64,000 nucleotides of DNA from positions 66,612 through 130,611 of the forward strand of contig JALQCY010000007.1 of NCBI GenBank assembly GCA_023241745.1, read 5' to 3'. Source of the stretch: Isoptericola peretonis. GTDB lineage: Bacteria > Actinomycetota > Actinomycetes > Actinomycetales > Cellulomonadaceae. Of this stretch, positions 43,198 through 51,272 are shown piece after piece; within the stretch, counting starts at the first letter, position 1; every line of letters starts with the position of its first letter. Under the pieces are notes generated by a model. That model was not told where the DNA came from, searched no databases, and worked only from the letters and a program-made list of their open reading frames with translations. Both the position numbers and the translations under genes were made by a program.

Positions 43198-44307
43198 TCA
43201 TCCTCCGATGGCGCTCATGGTGCGCTCGGGCTGGCTGAAGCCCGAGCCGTCGAGGTCGGTGCCCGCGCCGGTGTCGTCCATGCCGTGGCCGGCCTGCTTG
43301 CCCCACATGGCGGTGCGCCACAGGTCCGCCAGCACGGCGTCGTCCGCCCCGGCGCGCAGGGGGCCGAGCAGGTCGGTCTCGGTGTGCGCGAACAGGCAGT
43401 CGCGCATCCCGCCCTCGGCGGTGAGGCGCGTCCGACGGCAGTCGCCGCAGAACGGCTCGGTCACCGACGCGATGATGCCCACGCGGCCGAGGCGCCGCCC
43501 GGTACGGTCGCGCACCACGAACCGTTCCGCGGGGGCGCCGTCGCGCGGCTCCTCGTCGGGCTCCAGGGCGAACCGCTCGCCGAGCTGGTCGCGCACCTCG
43601 GCTGCGGTGACCATCGCGGCGCGGTCCCAGGCGTGGTCGGCGTCCAGCGGCATCTGCTCGATGAACCGCAGCTCGAAGCCCCGGTCGAGGCACCAGGCGA
43701 GGAGCTCGGAGGCGTGGTCGAGGTTGACGCCGCGCACCAGCACCGCGTTGATCTTCACGAGGTCGAACTCGCGCGCGGCGGCGTCGATCCCGGCCAGCGT
43801 GCGGGCGAGGAACGGGCGGCGCGCGAGCGTCGCGAACGTGTCGGGGTCGAGGGTGTCGAGGGAGACGTTCACGCGGTCCAGCCCGGCCTCCCGCAGCGCC
43901 GCCGCGCGGGAGTCGAGGCCCACGGCGTTGGTCGTGAGACTCAGCTCCGGCCGGTGCGTGAGGGCGGCGCAGTCCCGCACGATCTCGACGAGGTCCCGGC
44001 GCAGCAGCGGCTCCCCGCCGGTGAACCGCACCTGCCGCACGCCCAGGTCGCGCGTGGCGACGCCGACGAGCCGCACGATCTCCTCGCGCGTCATCACCGC
44101 GTCCTTCGGGAGGGTGGGCAGCCCCTCGGCCGGCATGCAGTAGGTGCAGCGCAGGTTGCAGCGGTCGGTGAGCGACACGCGCAGGTCGGTCGCGACCCGC
44201 CCGAACCGGTCCACGAGGCCGCCGGTCGCGGGCCGGTCGGCCGGCAGGGAGACGTCGGGCACGCCCGCGGCGGGCAGCCGCGGCATCCCGAGCGAGACGG
44301 TCGTCAT
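43198..44307 (-). CDS. moaA: GTP 3',8-cyclase (radical SAM)
   Basis: A 369-residue radical-SAM enzyme for the first step of molybdenum cofactor synthesis, from GTP toward cyclic pyranopterin monophosphate. The N-terminal cluster motif is C-N-L-R-C-T-Y-C near residue 50. The C-terminal cluster uses F-C-G-D-C and the later Cys in M-R-D-C-L-F. The protein ends in Gly-Gly, as active MoaA proteins do. Its partner moaC is not in the window. It lies 4 bp after the DUF6457-like gene, in the Moco/nitrate cluster. Confidence 0.95.
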   Translation of the reverse strand: MTTVSLGMPRLPAAGVPDVSLPADRPATGGLVDRFGRVATDLRVSLTDRCNLRCTYCMPAEGLPTLPKDAVMTREEIVRLVGVATRDLGVRQVRFTGGEPLLRRDLVEIVRDCAALTHRPELSLTTNAVGLDSRAAALREAGLDRVNVSLDTLDPDTFATLARRPFLARTLAGIDAAAREFDLVKINAVLVRGVNLDHASELLAWCLDRGFELRFIEQMPLDADHAWDRAAMVTAAEVRDQLGERFALEPDEEPRDGAPAERFVVRDRTGRRLGRVGIIASVTEPFCGDCRRTRLTAEGGMRDCLFAHTETDLLGPLRAGADDAVLADLWRTAMWGKQAGHGMDDTGAGTDLDGSGFSQPERTMSAIGG

Positions 44308-44311
44308 CCGA

Positions 44312-44620
44312 TCAGCTCCCCGCCCCGTGAGCCGCGGCGGGCCCCGGGTCCCGCCAGGACAGCGCGGCCGACGTCGCGCGCTCGAGCGCGTCCGAGCCCT
44401 CGCCGCGGGCGGCGGCCAGCCCGGCCGCGTACCCGACGGCGTACGCGGTCACGGGCGCGGCGGGCCGGGCGACCTGGTGCGCGGCGTCCCGGGCGAGGTC
44501 CAGCACGGCACCGACGTCGACGCTGCGCGGCGGCAGGCCCAGGTCCGCCTCGAGGGCGTCCACCCACCGGTCCAGGACGCCGGACCCGGGCTCGGCGGTG
44601 CGGGGAGTCTGGTCGGTCAT
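44312..44620 (-). CDS. Small DUF6457-like protein
   Basis: A 102-residue protein with L-D-R-W-V-D-A-L near the start, then an Ala-rich helix region (V-G-Y-A-A-G-L-A-A-A-R-G). Proteins of this type occur beside, or fused to the end of, MobA-like proteins in actinobacteria, which suggests a helper role in cofactor attachment. No catalytic motif is visible. Its ATG overlaps the mobA-like stop by 4 bp. Confidence 0.75.
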   Translation of the reverse strand: MTDQTPRTAEPGSGVLDRWVDALEADLGLPPRSVDVGAVLDLARDAAHQVARPAAPVTAYAVGYAAGLAAARGEGSDALERATSAALSWRDPGPAAAHGAGS

Positions 44621-45306
44621 CGGGTTCCTCCCCGGCGGTCGGTCGACGGTGCGGGCGGCGTCGCGGCGCGGTGGGCCACGACGCCGTGGAGTCCTACGGT
44701 AAGGCGTCGGAGGTCGTCCCAGGTGTCGACGTCCGCGCTCACGGCGTCGGGGTCGGGCACCTCGACGCACGACAGCGGCCCGACCAGGCGGCGCACGGAG
44801 ACGCCGGCCAGCCCCTCGGGCCCGCGGACGACGTCCAGCGCACGCCGCAGCGCCTCGCGGCGGTACAGGCCGACCAGCCACTGCGGCCGGCCGTCGCGGA
44901 CGAGGTAGGCGCCGTCCGCGCCGCCGGCACCCGCGACGGCGGCGCACAACGCGGGCACCGCGGCGCCGGCACGCGGCACGTCCACGGCGAGCAGGAGGAC
45001 CCACGGCGCTCCGGCGGGGTCGGTTTCCGCCGCGGCCTCGAGGGCGCGCAGCCCGGCGTCGAGCCCGGCCACGGGGCCGCCGAAGGGCGGGTCCTCGCGG
45101 GCGACGAGCACCCCCCGTGCGCCGTCGGCGGCCAGGTCCGGACCGACTGCGACGGTCCGGCCGGCGTCGCGCGTCGCGTCCAGCGCACGGTCGAGCAGCG
45201 TGGCGCCGTCGAGCACGACCGTGGGCTTGGGGACGCCGCCGAGCCGCGTCGCCCGTCCGCCGGCGAGGACGACGGCGTCGTACCTGATCCGGTCCCCACC
45301 GGTCAC
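44617..45306 (-). CDS. mobA: Molybdenum cofactor guanylyltransferase-like NTP transferase
   Basis: A 229-residue nucleotidyltransferase. The N-terminal nucleotide-binding loop V-V-L-A-G-G-R-A-T-R-L-G-G and the following P-K-P are typical, and the metal-binding Asp lies in L-L-A-V-D-V-P-R. MobA attaches GMP to molybdopterin to make the bis-MGD cofactor used by NarG and the assimilatory nitrate reductase encoded nearby. The lysine segment reads G-V-P-K-P rather than the usual G-x-D-K, so a related NTP transferase cannot be excluded. It overlaps moeA upstream and the DUF6457-like gene downstream by 4 bp each. Confidence 0.82.
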   Translation of the reverse strand: MTGGDRIRYDAVVLAGGRATRLGGVPKPTVVLDGATLLDRALDATRDAGRTVAVGPDLAADGARGVLVAREDPPFGGPVAGLDAGLRALEAAAETDPAGAPWVLLLAVDVPRAGAAVPALCAAVAGAGGADGAYLVRDGRPQWLVGLYRREALRRALDVVRGPEGLAGVSVRRLVGPLSCVEVPDPDAVSADVDTWDDLRRLTVGLHGVVAHRAATPPAPSTDRRGGTR

Positions 45307-46688
45307 GCCGCGCCCCCCGGTGCGCCGGCACCGAACGGCAGGTCGAGGGGGAGGACGTCGACCTCGTCGCCGGCGTCGACCTTGTCGACGTCCGGCGGCA
45401 CGAGGGCGAGGCCGTCCGCGCCGAGCAGGGCGGCGGTGGCGTGCCCGCCCGACCCTGGGCCGGGGGCGGGGTCCGGCGGCGTCGCGCGCTCGACCACGCC
45501 CGGGCGCACCGTCCGTACCGGCACGACGTGCGTGCGTCCCGGCGGGCTCGGCCACGCCTCGGCGACCGTGCGACGCACCGGCAGGACGGGCTCGCGGCCG
45601 GCGAGGACCCCGACGGCGGGCCGCACGAAGAGCGCGAAGGACACGAACGCGCTCACCGGGTTGCCGGGCAACGCCGCCCACGGCACCCCCTGCCAGCGGG
45701 CCAGGGCCTGCGGGCGCCCCGGCCGCAGCCCGACCGCGGCGACGTCCACGTCCGCCAGCCGCGCGTCCGGGGCGTCCAGCACCGCGCGCACGACGTCAGA
45801 CGCCCCCGCCGACACCCCACCGGTCGTGACGACCAGGTCGACCCCACCCACCACGGTGTCGAGGGCGGTGCGGAGGGCATCCGGGTCGTCGGGGACGGCG
45901 CCCACGCGGACGACGTCGGCGCCGGCGGCGCGGGCGAGCGCGGCGAGCAGCAACGAGTTCGAGTCGGGGATGCGGCCCGGTTCCGCGCGGCCGCCGGCCG
46001 TCACGAGCTCCGACCCGGTGGACAGCACGGCCACGCGCGGGCGCCGCCGCACGGGCAGGGACGTCAGCCCCGCGGAGGCCGCGACGGCGACCAGGGCGGG
46101 CGTCACCGCGTCCCCGGTCCGGCCGAGCAGGTCACCGGGCCGCACGTCCTCGCCCTGCCGCCGCACGTGCCCCCGGGGCTGGCGGGCGAGCGTGACGTCG
46201 TGCTCCGTCGTCGGGCCGCCCGCCACGAACCGTCCGGTCGAGGTGCGCTCCACCGGCACGACGGCGTCCGCCCACCCGGGGACCGGCGCTCCCGTCATGA
46301 TGCGCACCGCCGCCGGAGATGCGTTGTGAGCGCGATTTCGGGGACTATTCTCCCCCGAATAGTCCCCGAAATCGCGCTCACAACCCTCCGGGGCGGCGGG
46401 GACGGGGTCGCCGGGGCGCAGGTCGCCCACGACCTGCAAGGTCACCGGGGAGCCGTCGGCGGGCAGGTCCGCGAGCCGCACGGCGTAACCGTCCATGGCG
46501 GCGGCGTCGAACGGCGGCACGAGGGCGGCGGCCCGCACCTCGGCGCCGAGGGTGCGGCCGGGCGGCTCGACCGCGAGCTCGGCCAGGGCGACGTCCTCCG
46601 CGGGCAGCGGCGTGACGCGCGCCAGCACGGCGGCGAGGTGCTCCTCCGCGCTGCGCAGGGTGCCCGGCGTGCGGTGCGGTGCGCTCAT
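45303..46688 (-). CDS. moeA: Molybdopterin molybdotransferase, carrying an in-frame palindrome
   Basis: A 461-residue MoeA that inserts molybdate into adenylated molybdopterin. Family segments are F-D-A-A-A-M-D-G-Y-A near residue 60, R-I-M-T-G-A-P-V-P near 130, V-L-S-T-G-S-E-L-V, G-R-I-P-D-S-N-S, T-T-G-G-V-S-A-G-A-S-D and A-L-P-G-N-P-V-S-A. Residues 102-122 (G-C-E-R-D-F-G to A-H-N) are encoded by a perfect 28-bp inverted repeat and have no counterpart in typical MoeA, where G-D-P-V-P-A-A-P runs almost directly into the R-I-M-T-G motif. The frame is kept, and all known active-site segments are intact, so the protein may still work. TAGCGT lies 6 nt before the ATG. It is the first gene of moeA-mobA-DUF6457-moaA-moaD. 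Confidence 0.92.
   Translation of the reverse strand: MSAPHRTPGTLRSAEEHLAAVLARVTPLPAEDVALAELAVEPPGRTLGAEVRAAALVPPFDAAAMDGYAVRLADLPADGSPVTLQVVGDLRPGDPVPAAPEGCERDFGDYSGENSPRNRAHNASPAAVRIMTGAPVPGWADAVVPVERTSTGRFVAGGPTTEHDVTLARQPRGHVRRQGEDVRPGDLLGRTGDAVTPALVAVAASAGLTSLPVRRRPRVAVLSTGSELVTAGGRAEPGRIPDSNSLLLAALARAAGADVVRVGAVPDDPDALRTALDTVVGGVDLVVTTGGVSAGASDVVRAVLDAPDARLADVDVAAVGLRPGRPQALARWQGVPWAALPGNPVSAFVSFALFVRPAVGVLAGREPVLPVRRTVAEAWPSPPGRTHVVPVRTVRPGVVERATPPDPAPGPGSGGHATAALLGADGLALVPPDVDKVDAGDEVDVLPLDLPFGAGAPGGAA
46323..46384. repeat. Perfect 28-bp inverted repeat inside moeA
   Basis: Arms 46323-46350 and 46357-46384 are exact reverse complements around a 6-nt loop. Just outside, CCGGAG (46313-46318) and CTCCGG (46386-46391) are also complementary, separated from the core by 4 and 1 nt. 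The sequence is AT-richer (CGATTTC, GACTATTC) than the surrounding gene. It is open in the moeA frame and adds about 21 residues. It looks like an inserted palindromic element. Confidence 0.85.
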
Positions 46689-46694
46689 GGGGCC

Positions 46695-46700
46695 ACGCTA
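46695..46700 (-). promoter_or_regulatory. Candidate -10 box of a leaderless promoter (moeA)
   Basis: TAGCGT on the minus strand, 6 nt before the moeA ATG at 46688, with no Shine-Dalgarno sequence. It would let the Moco genes be expressed apart from narGHJI-narK. Confidence 0.5.
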
Positions 46701-46729
46701 GGCGGGCGACGTGTCGCGCGTGCGGCTCG

Positions 46730-46763
46730 GACCTCACGACCGCACCTGCGACGAGGTGAGGTC
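46730..46763 (-). terminator. Weak hairpin after narK
   Basis: Eight-bp arms GACCTCAC and GTGAGGTC flank an 18-nt loop in the 97-bp gap between narK and moeA. It may terminate or attenuate the nar transcript. Confidence 0.35.
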
Positions 46764-46785
46764 GAGGCGGGGACGGGGCGCGCGC

Positions 46786-48015
46786 TCATCCCGCGCTCGC
46801 GCGCACACGCTTGCGCACCGGCCCGAGGGTGAACAGCAGCGTCGCCAGCGCCGTCAGGGCCAGCAGGCCGAAGCCGATGCCGTAGTCGCCCTCCGCGCCG
46901 TACACGGCGCCCATGATCAGCGGGGGAATGAAGCCTCCCAGTCCGCCGGCGGCGCCGACGACACCCGTCACGGCGCCCACGGTCCCCGGGGGCGCCATCT
47001 TCGCGACGAGCGCGAACGTCGCACCCGACGAGGCCCCCAGCGCCGCCGCCATCCCGAGGAAGGCGATCGTGGCGCCGGGGACCAGCGCCGGCTGGAAGAC
47101 GATGACGGCGGCGAACACCGTGACCACGGTGAAGCACGCGATGGACACGGGGACGCCGCCGAGCTTGTCGGACAGCGTGCCGCCCAGCGGCCGGCAGATC
47201 ACCGCGAGCACCACGAACCCGGCCGTGCGGAACGACGCGTCGCTGGCGCTGAGGTCGTACGCGTTCTGCAGGAACGTCGGCAGGTACACCGAGAACGCCA
47301 CGAACCCGCCGAAGCCGATCGCGTACAGCCAGGACAGCTGGAGCGTGGCGGGGATCTTCAGGGTGGCCCACGTGCGGGCCCACATGCCGCCCGCGGTCCC
47401 GGGGGTCCAGGCGGGGGAGTCCTGCAGCAGGGCCCGCGACACGAGGGCGAAGGCGGCGAGGAACACCGCGACGATGATGAACGGGGCGCCGTCGCCCCAC
47501 GCGTCGCGGATCGGCACGGTCGAGAACGAGGCGATGGCCGTGCCGCCCATGCCGGCGCCGAAGATGCCGATGGCGGTGCCGCGCCGGGCCGGCGGGTACC
47601 AGTTGTTGACGAACGGCACCCCGATGGCGAACGTCGTGCCGCCCAGGCCGAGCAGGAAGCCGCCGATCAGCAGCCACACCAGGCTGTTCGCGACGAACCC
47701 GATGAACAGCACCGGGACGATCGTCAGCGCGGCGCACAGCGGGAACATCACCTTGGCGCCGAACCGGTCGGTGAGGGCTCCGATCGGGATGCGCCCCAGC
47801 GACCCGACGATCACCGGCACCGCCACCAGCACGGACACCTCGAAGTCGGACAGGCCGTAGAGCTGGCCGTAGCTGTTGCCCAGCGGGCCGAGCAGCGCCC
47901 AGGCCCAGAAGCAGATCGCGAAGCCGATCGTCGCGAGGGCGAGCTGGGTCGTGTTGCCCTGCACGGCCGGGGCGGCCGGCGCGTCGGCCGGTCCGGGGGT
48001 CGCTGCCGAGGTCAT
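46786..48015 (-). CDS. narK: Nitrate/nitrite transporter, MFS (NarK type)
   Basis: A 409-residue major facilitator protein with about 12 membrane spans. The nitrate-porter signatures are present as G-A-G-M-G-G-T-A-I-A-S-F and G-A-S-S-G-A-T-F-A-L-V-A-K. R-I-P-I-G-A-L-T-D-R-F-G is the MFS loop 2-3 motif. Placed after narGHJI on the same strand, it likely brings in nitrate and/or exports nitrite during nitrate respiration. AAGGAGGAGAC gives a strong ribosome-binding site. It starts 67 bp after narI. Confidence 0.92.
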   Translation of the reverse strand: MTSAATPGPADAPAAPAVQGNTTQLALATIGFAICFWAWALLGPLGNSYGQLYGLSDFEVSVLVAVPVIVGSLGRIPIGALTDRFGAKVMFPLCAALTIVPVLFIGFVANSLVWLLIGGFLLGLGGTTFAIGVPFVNNWYPPARRGTAIGIFGAGMGGTAIASFSTVPIRDAWGDGAPFIIVAVFLAAFALVSRALLQDSPAWTPGTAGGMWARTWATLKIPATLQLSWLYAIGFGGFVAFSVYLPTFLQNAYDLSASDASFRTAGFVVLAVICRPLGGTLSDKLGGVPVSIACFTVVTVFAAVIVFQPALVPGATIAFLGMAAALGASSGATFALVAKMAPPGTVGAVTGVVGAAGGLGGFIPPLIMGAVYGAEGDYGIGFGLLALTALATLLFTLGPVRKRVRASAG

Positions 48016-48082
48016 GTCTCCTCCTTGGAGGCCGGACGGCGTGGGTCGGGTCGGGGGCGGACGGGTCGTGCCGGTGCCGGTG

Positions 48083-48844
48083 TCAGCGCGGCGGTGTCGA
48101 CGTCGGGTCCCAGCCGGGCCGGGGCGCCCGTGACGTCACGGACGCCTCGCGGGACCGGTAGACGACGTAGGGCCGGAACGGGTACTGCACGGGCGCGGAG
48201 AACGCGTGCACCAGCCGGGTGAACGGCCAGAGCGCGAACAGCAGCATCGCCACGGTGATGTGCACCTGGAACGCGGCGGGCACCCCGGCCATGAGCGCCG
48301 GCTCCGGCTGCAGGTACCACAGCGACCGGAACCACGGCGAGATGGTCTCCCGGTAGTCGTACCCGTGCCCCGACGCGATCACCTGGGTCTGCACCGTCGC
48401 CCACGCGCCGGACAGCAGCGACCCGGCGAGGAACACGTACATGAGCTTGTCGGTCTTGGTGGTGGCGAGGAACACCGGCCCGGTGGCGCGGCGGCGGTAG
48501 ATGAGGATGAGCAGCCCGGCGACGGCGACGAGCGCGGCGATCGAGCCCATCCACGTCGCGACGAAGTGGTACTGCGGTTCCGAGATCCCGACCGCCTCGG
48601 TCCACGACTTCGGGATCACCAGGCCCAGGAAGTGCCCGAGCACGACGAACAGCAGCCCGAAGTGGAACATGGGGGAGCCCCAGCGCAGCAGGCGCTTCTC
48701 GTAGAGCTCGCTGGAGCGGGTGGTCCAGCCGAACTTGTCGTACCGGTAGCGCCAGATCGACCCCACCACGAGGACGGCGAAGGTCACGTACGGCACGACC
48801 ACCCACAGCACGATCTGGTCCGCGGTCGCGTTCGTCAGGCCCAC
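48083..48844 (-). CDS. narI: Respiratory nitrate reductase, gamma subunit
   Basis: A 253-residue membrane cytochrome b with five spans that takes electrons from quinol. Heme-ligand histidines are in M-F-H-F-G-L-L-F-V-V-L-G-H near residue 60 and in F-Q-V-H-I-T-V-A and R-L-V-H-A-F near residue 200. It anchors NarGH to the membrane. The GTG at 48844 follows AAGGA and overlaps the narJ 3' end by 10 bp. Confidence 0.94.
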   Translation of the reverse strand: MGLTNATADQIVLWVVVPYVTFAVLVVGSIWRYRYDKFGWTTRSSELYEKRLLRWGSPMFHFGLLFVVLGHFLGLVIPKSWTEAVGISEPQYHFVATWMGSIAALVAVAGLLILIYRRRATGPVFLATTKTDKLMYVFLAGSLLSGAWATVQTQVIASGHGYDYRETISPWFRSLWYLQPEPALMAGVPAAFQVHITVAMLLFALWPFTRLVHAFSAPVQYPFRPYVVYRSREASVTSRAPRPGWDPTSTPPR

Positions 48845-49539
48845 GGCAGGTCCTTCCCCTCGTCCCCGTATCCGGTCAGCCCCACCAGCTCCGCCGGCGG
48901 ACCGGCGGCCACCAGGTCGGCGATGCGCTCGGCGGTGGCGGCGTCGACGGGCGGGAGCGTGAGGCACACGGCCTCGACGGCCGCCGTCCAGGGCGAGCGC
49001 TGCGCGGCGAGGGCCGAGCGCAGCACCTCGATCCCGTCGCGGTGGGCCGACAGCAGGGCGCCCGCGATCCGCGCGCCGTCGGGCCCGCCGCGTGCGGACA
49101 GCTCCAGCACGGTGGGCAGGTAGTCGGGCAGCTCGTCCTGCGTGGTCTCGAAGCCGGCGGCGCGGTAGGCCTCGACGAAGCGCACCAGCGCGGCTCCCCG
49201 CCTGCGCGTGTCCCCGGCCGCGTAGTACGACAGGTACATCGCGCACCGGCGCCTGAGGTCGAACGTGGCGACGTACTCGGCCTGGAGGGCGGACGGGTCG
49301 CCGTCGAGCAGGGTGGTGGCGAGCCCGGCCAGCCGGTCGCGCACCGGGGCGGGCAGGCCGGCGACGGCGTCGCGCACGGTGACCGCGGCCGTGAGCGTCG
49401 CGTCGTCGGGGTAGGCGAGCAGCACGGACGCGGACATGTGCGCGACGGCGCGCCCCCGGTCGTCGAGGGGCACGGGGGCGAGCGGGTCGAGCTGCTTGGC
49501 GCGGACGCCGGGCCGCGGCAGGAAGGCGAGACGGCTCAT
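48835..49539 (-). CDS. narJ: Nitrate reductase molybdenum cofactor assembly chaperone
   Basis: A 234-residue all-helical chaperone of the NarJ/TorD-like family. It holds apo-NarG while the Mo-bis-MGD cofactor is inserted and is not part of the final enzyme. Typical segments are L-L-A-Y-P-D-D-A-T and Y-V-A-T-F-D-L-R-R-R-C-A-M-Y-L-S-Y-Y. Its start overlaps narH by 4 bp and its end overlaps narI by 10 bp. Confidence 0.94.
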   Translation of the reverse strand: MSRLAFLPRPGVRAKQLDPLAPVPLDDRGRAVAHMSASVLLAYPDDATLTAAVTVRDAVAGLPAPVRDRLAGLATTLLDGDPSALQAEYVATFDLRRRCAMYLSYYAAGDTRRRGAALVRFVEAYRAAGFETTQDELPDYLPTVLELSARGGPDGARIAGALLSAHRDGIEVLRSALAAQRSPWTAAVEAVCLTLPPVDAATAERIADLVAAGPPAELVGLTGYGDEGKDLPWA

Positions 49540-51272
49540 CGCGCGCTCCCCTCGAAGCCGCCGGGCTCCTCGTTCGTCGCGTCCTGGCGCCCGCCGGGCA
49601 GGGTGCCCGGGCCGCCCGCGTCCTGCCCGCCGCCGTCGTCGGGCGGGAAGAGGCCCGACGGGCGGCCGCGGCCGTCCCAGTTCAGGAGGTTGACGCGGCT
49701 GGGCGACGACGGCGTGTGCGGGGAGTCGGCCGTCTGCCGTGCGGCGAGGGCGTGGAAGTTCTCCACCGCCACGGGGGTGGGCTGGCCCGACGACGTGCCG
49801 AACGGGCCGCTGCCACCCATGCCCGGCCCTCCCTCGAAGTCCAGCGAGCAGGCCATCTCCTCCAGCTCGCGCGCCACCTCGGTGTGCGCGGTGGGGATGA
49901 CGTACCGCTCCTCGTACTTGGCGATGGCCAGCAGCCGGTACATCTCCTGGACCTGGTCACCGGTCATGCCGACGGCGGCGGCGTGCTCCTCGGGGAACTC
50001 GCGCCCGAGGTTCACCTCGCGCATGCCCGACCGCATCGCCGCGAGCCGGCGCAGCACCCGCTCCACCGGCCCGGTGTCCCCGGCGGTGAACAGGCCGGCC
50101 AGGTACTCCAGCGGGATGCGCAGCTGCGAGATCGCGGCGAACAGGGTGCGCCCGTCCTCGCCGTCGTTCCCGGAGCTGGCCACGACGTCGACCACGGGCG
50201 ACAGCGGCGGGATGTACCAGACCATCGGCAGCGTGCGGTACTCCGGGTGCAGGGGGAGCGCGACCTCGTAGTCGTGGATGAGCTTCCAGATCGGGGAGCG
50301 CTGCGCGGCCGTGATCCAGTCGTCGGGGATGCCCTCGCGGCGGGCGGCGGCGACCACCTCGGGGTCGTTCGGGTCCAGGAAGACGGCGCGCTGCGCGGCG
50401 AGCAGGTCCTCCTCGGCCTCGGTCGCGGCGGCCGCGCCGACCTTGTCGGCGTCGTACAGCACCAGGCCGAGGTAGCGCAGCCGGCCGACGCAGGTCTCGG
50501 AGCACACGGTGGGCAGGCCTACCTCGATGCGCGGGTAGCACAGCGTGCACTTCTCGGCCTTGCCGGTCTTGTGGTTGAAGTAGACCTTCTTGTACGGGCA
50601 GCCGGTGACGCACATGCGCCAGCCGCGGCACTGGTCCTGGTCCACGAGCACGATGCCGTCCTCGACCCGCTTGTACATCGCGCCCGACGGGCAGGAGGCG
50701 ACGCACGACGGGTTGAGGCAGTGCTCGCAGATGCGTGGCAGGTAGAACATGAACGTCTGCTCGAGCTCCTCGGCCACGTGCTCGCTCATGTGCTTGAGGA
50801 TCGGGTCGTCCTGCATCGTCGCCGTCGACCCGCCGAGGTCGTCGTCCCAGTTGGCCGACCACTGGATCGACATGTCGTCGCCCGTGAGCAGCGACTTCGG
50901 CTTCGCGACCGGGGTGTGCTCGCCCGCCGGGGCGCTGAGCAGCATGTCGTACTCGTACGTCCATGGCTCGTAGTAGTCGTGGATGGACGGCAGCTTGGGG
51001 TTGGCGAAGATCGAGGCCAGCTTCTTGGCCCGCCCGCCCGCCCGGAGCTTGAGCTTGCCCCGCTTGGTGCGCACCCAGCCGCCCTGCCAGGTGTCCTGGT
51101 CCTCGTAGGTGCGCGGGTAGCCCAGCCCGGGCCGGGTCTCGACGTTGTTGAACCACACGTACTCGGTGCCTGTCCGGTTCGTCCACGCCTGCTTGCACGT
51201 CACCGAGCAGGTGTGGCAGCCGATGCACTTGTCGAGGTTCATCACCATCGACATCTGCGCCATGACCTTCAC
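49536..51272 (-). CDS. narH: Respiratory nitrate reductase, beta subunit
   Basis: A 578-residue iron-sulfur subunit that passes electrons from NarI to NarG. Four cysteine groups are visible: C-I-G-C-H-T-C-S-V-T-C near the N-terminus, C-E-H-C-L-N-P-S-C-V-A-S-C-P, C-R-G-W-R-M-C-V-T-G-C-P where Trp replaces a Cys as expected for the [3Fe-4S] site, and C-T-L-C. The length is longer than the roughly 500-residue E. coli form, with a Gly/Pro-rich C-terminal tail of about 60 residues. The GTG at 51272 overlaps the narG stop by 4 bp. Confidence 0.95.
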   Translation of the reverse strand: MKVMAQMSMVMNLDKCIGCHTCSVTCKQAWTNRTGTEYVWFNNVETRPGLGYPRTYEDQDTWQGGWVRTKRGKLKLRAGGRAKKLASIFANPKLPSIHDYYEPWTYEYDMLLSAPAGEHTPVAKPKSLLTGDDMSIQWSANWDDDLGGSTATMQDDPILKHMSEHVAEELEQTFMFYLPRICEHCLNPSCVASCPSGAMYKRVEDGIVLVDQDQCRGWRMCVTGCPYKKVYFNHKTGKAEKCTLCYPRIEVGLPTVCSETCVGRLRYLGLVLYDADKVGAAAATEAEEDLLAAQRAVFLDPNDPEVVAAARREGIPDDWITAAQRSPIWKLIHDYEVALPLHPEYRTLPMVWYIPPLSPVVDVVASSGNDGEDGRTLFAAISQLRIPLEYLAGLFTAGDTGPVERVLRRLAAMRSGMREVNLGREFPEEHAAAVGMTGDQVQEMYRLLAIAKYEERYVIPTAHTEVARELEEMACSLDFEGGPGMGGSGPFGTSSGQPTPVAVENFHALAARQTADSPHTPSSPSRVNLLNWDGRGRPSGLFPPDDGGGQDAGGPGTLPGGRQDATNEEPGGFEGSAR

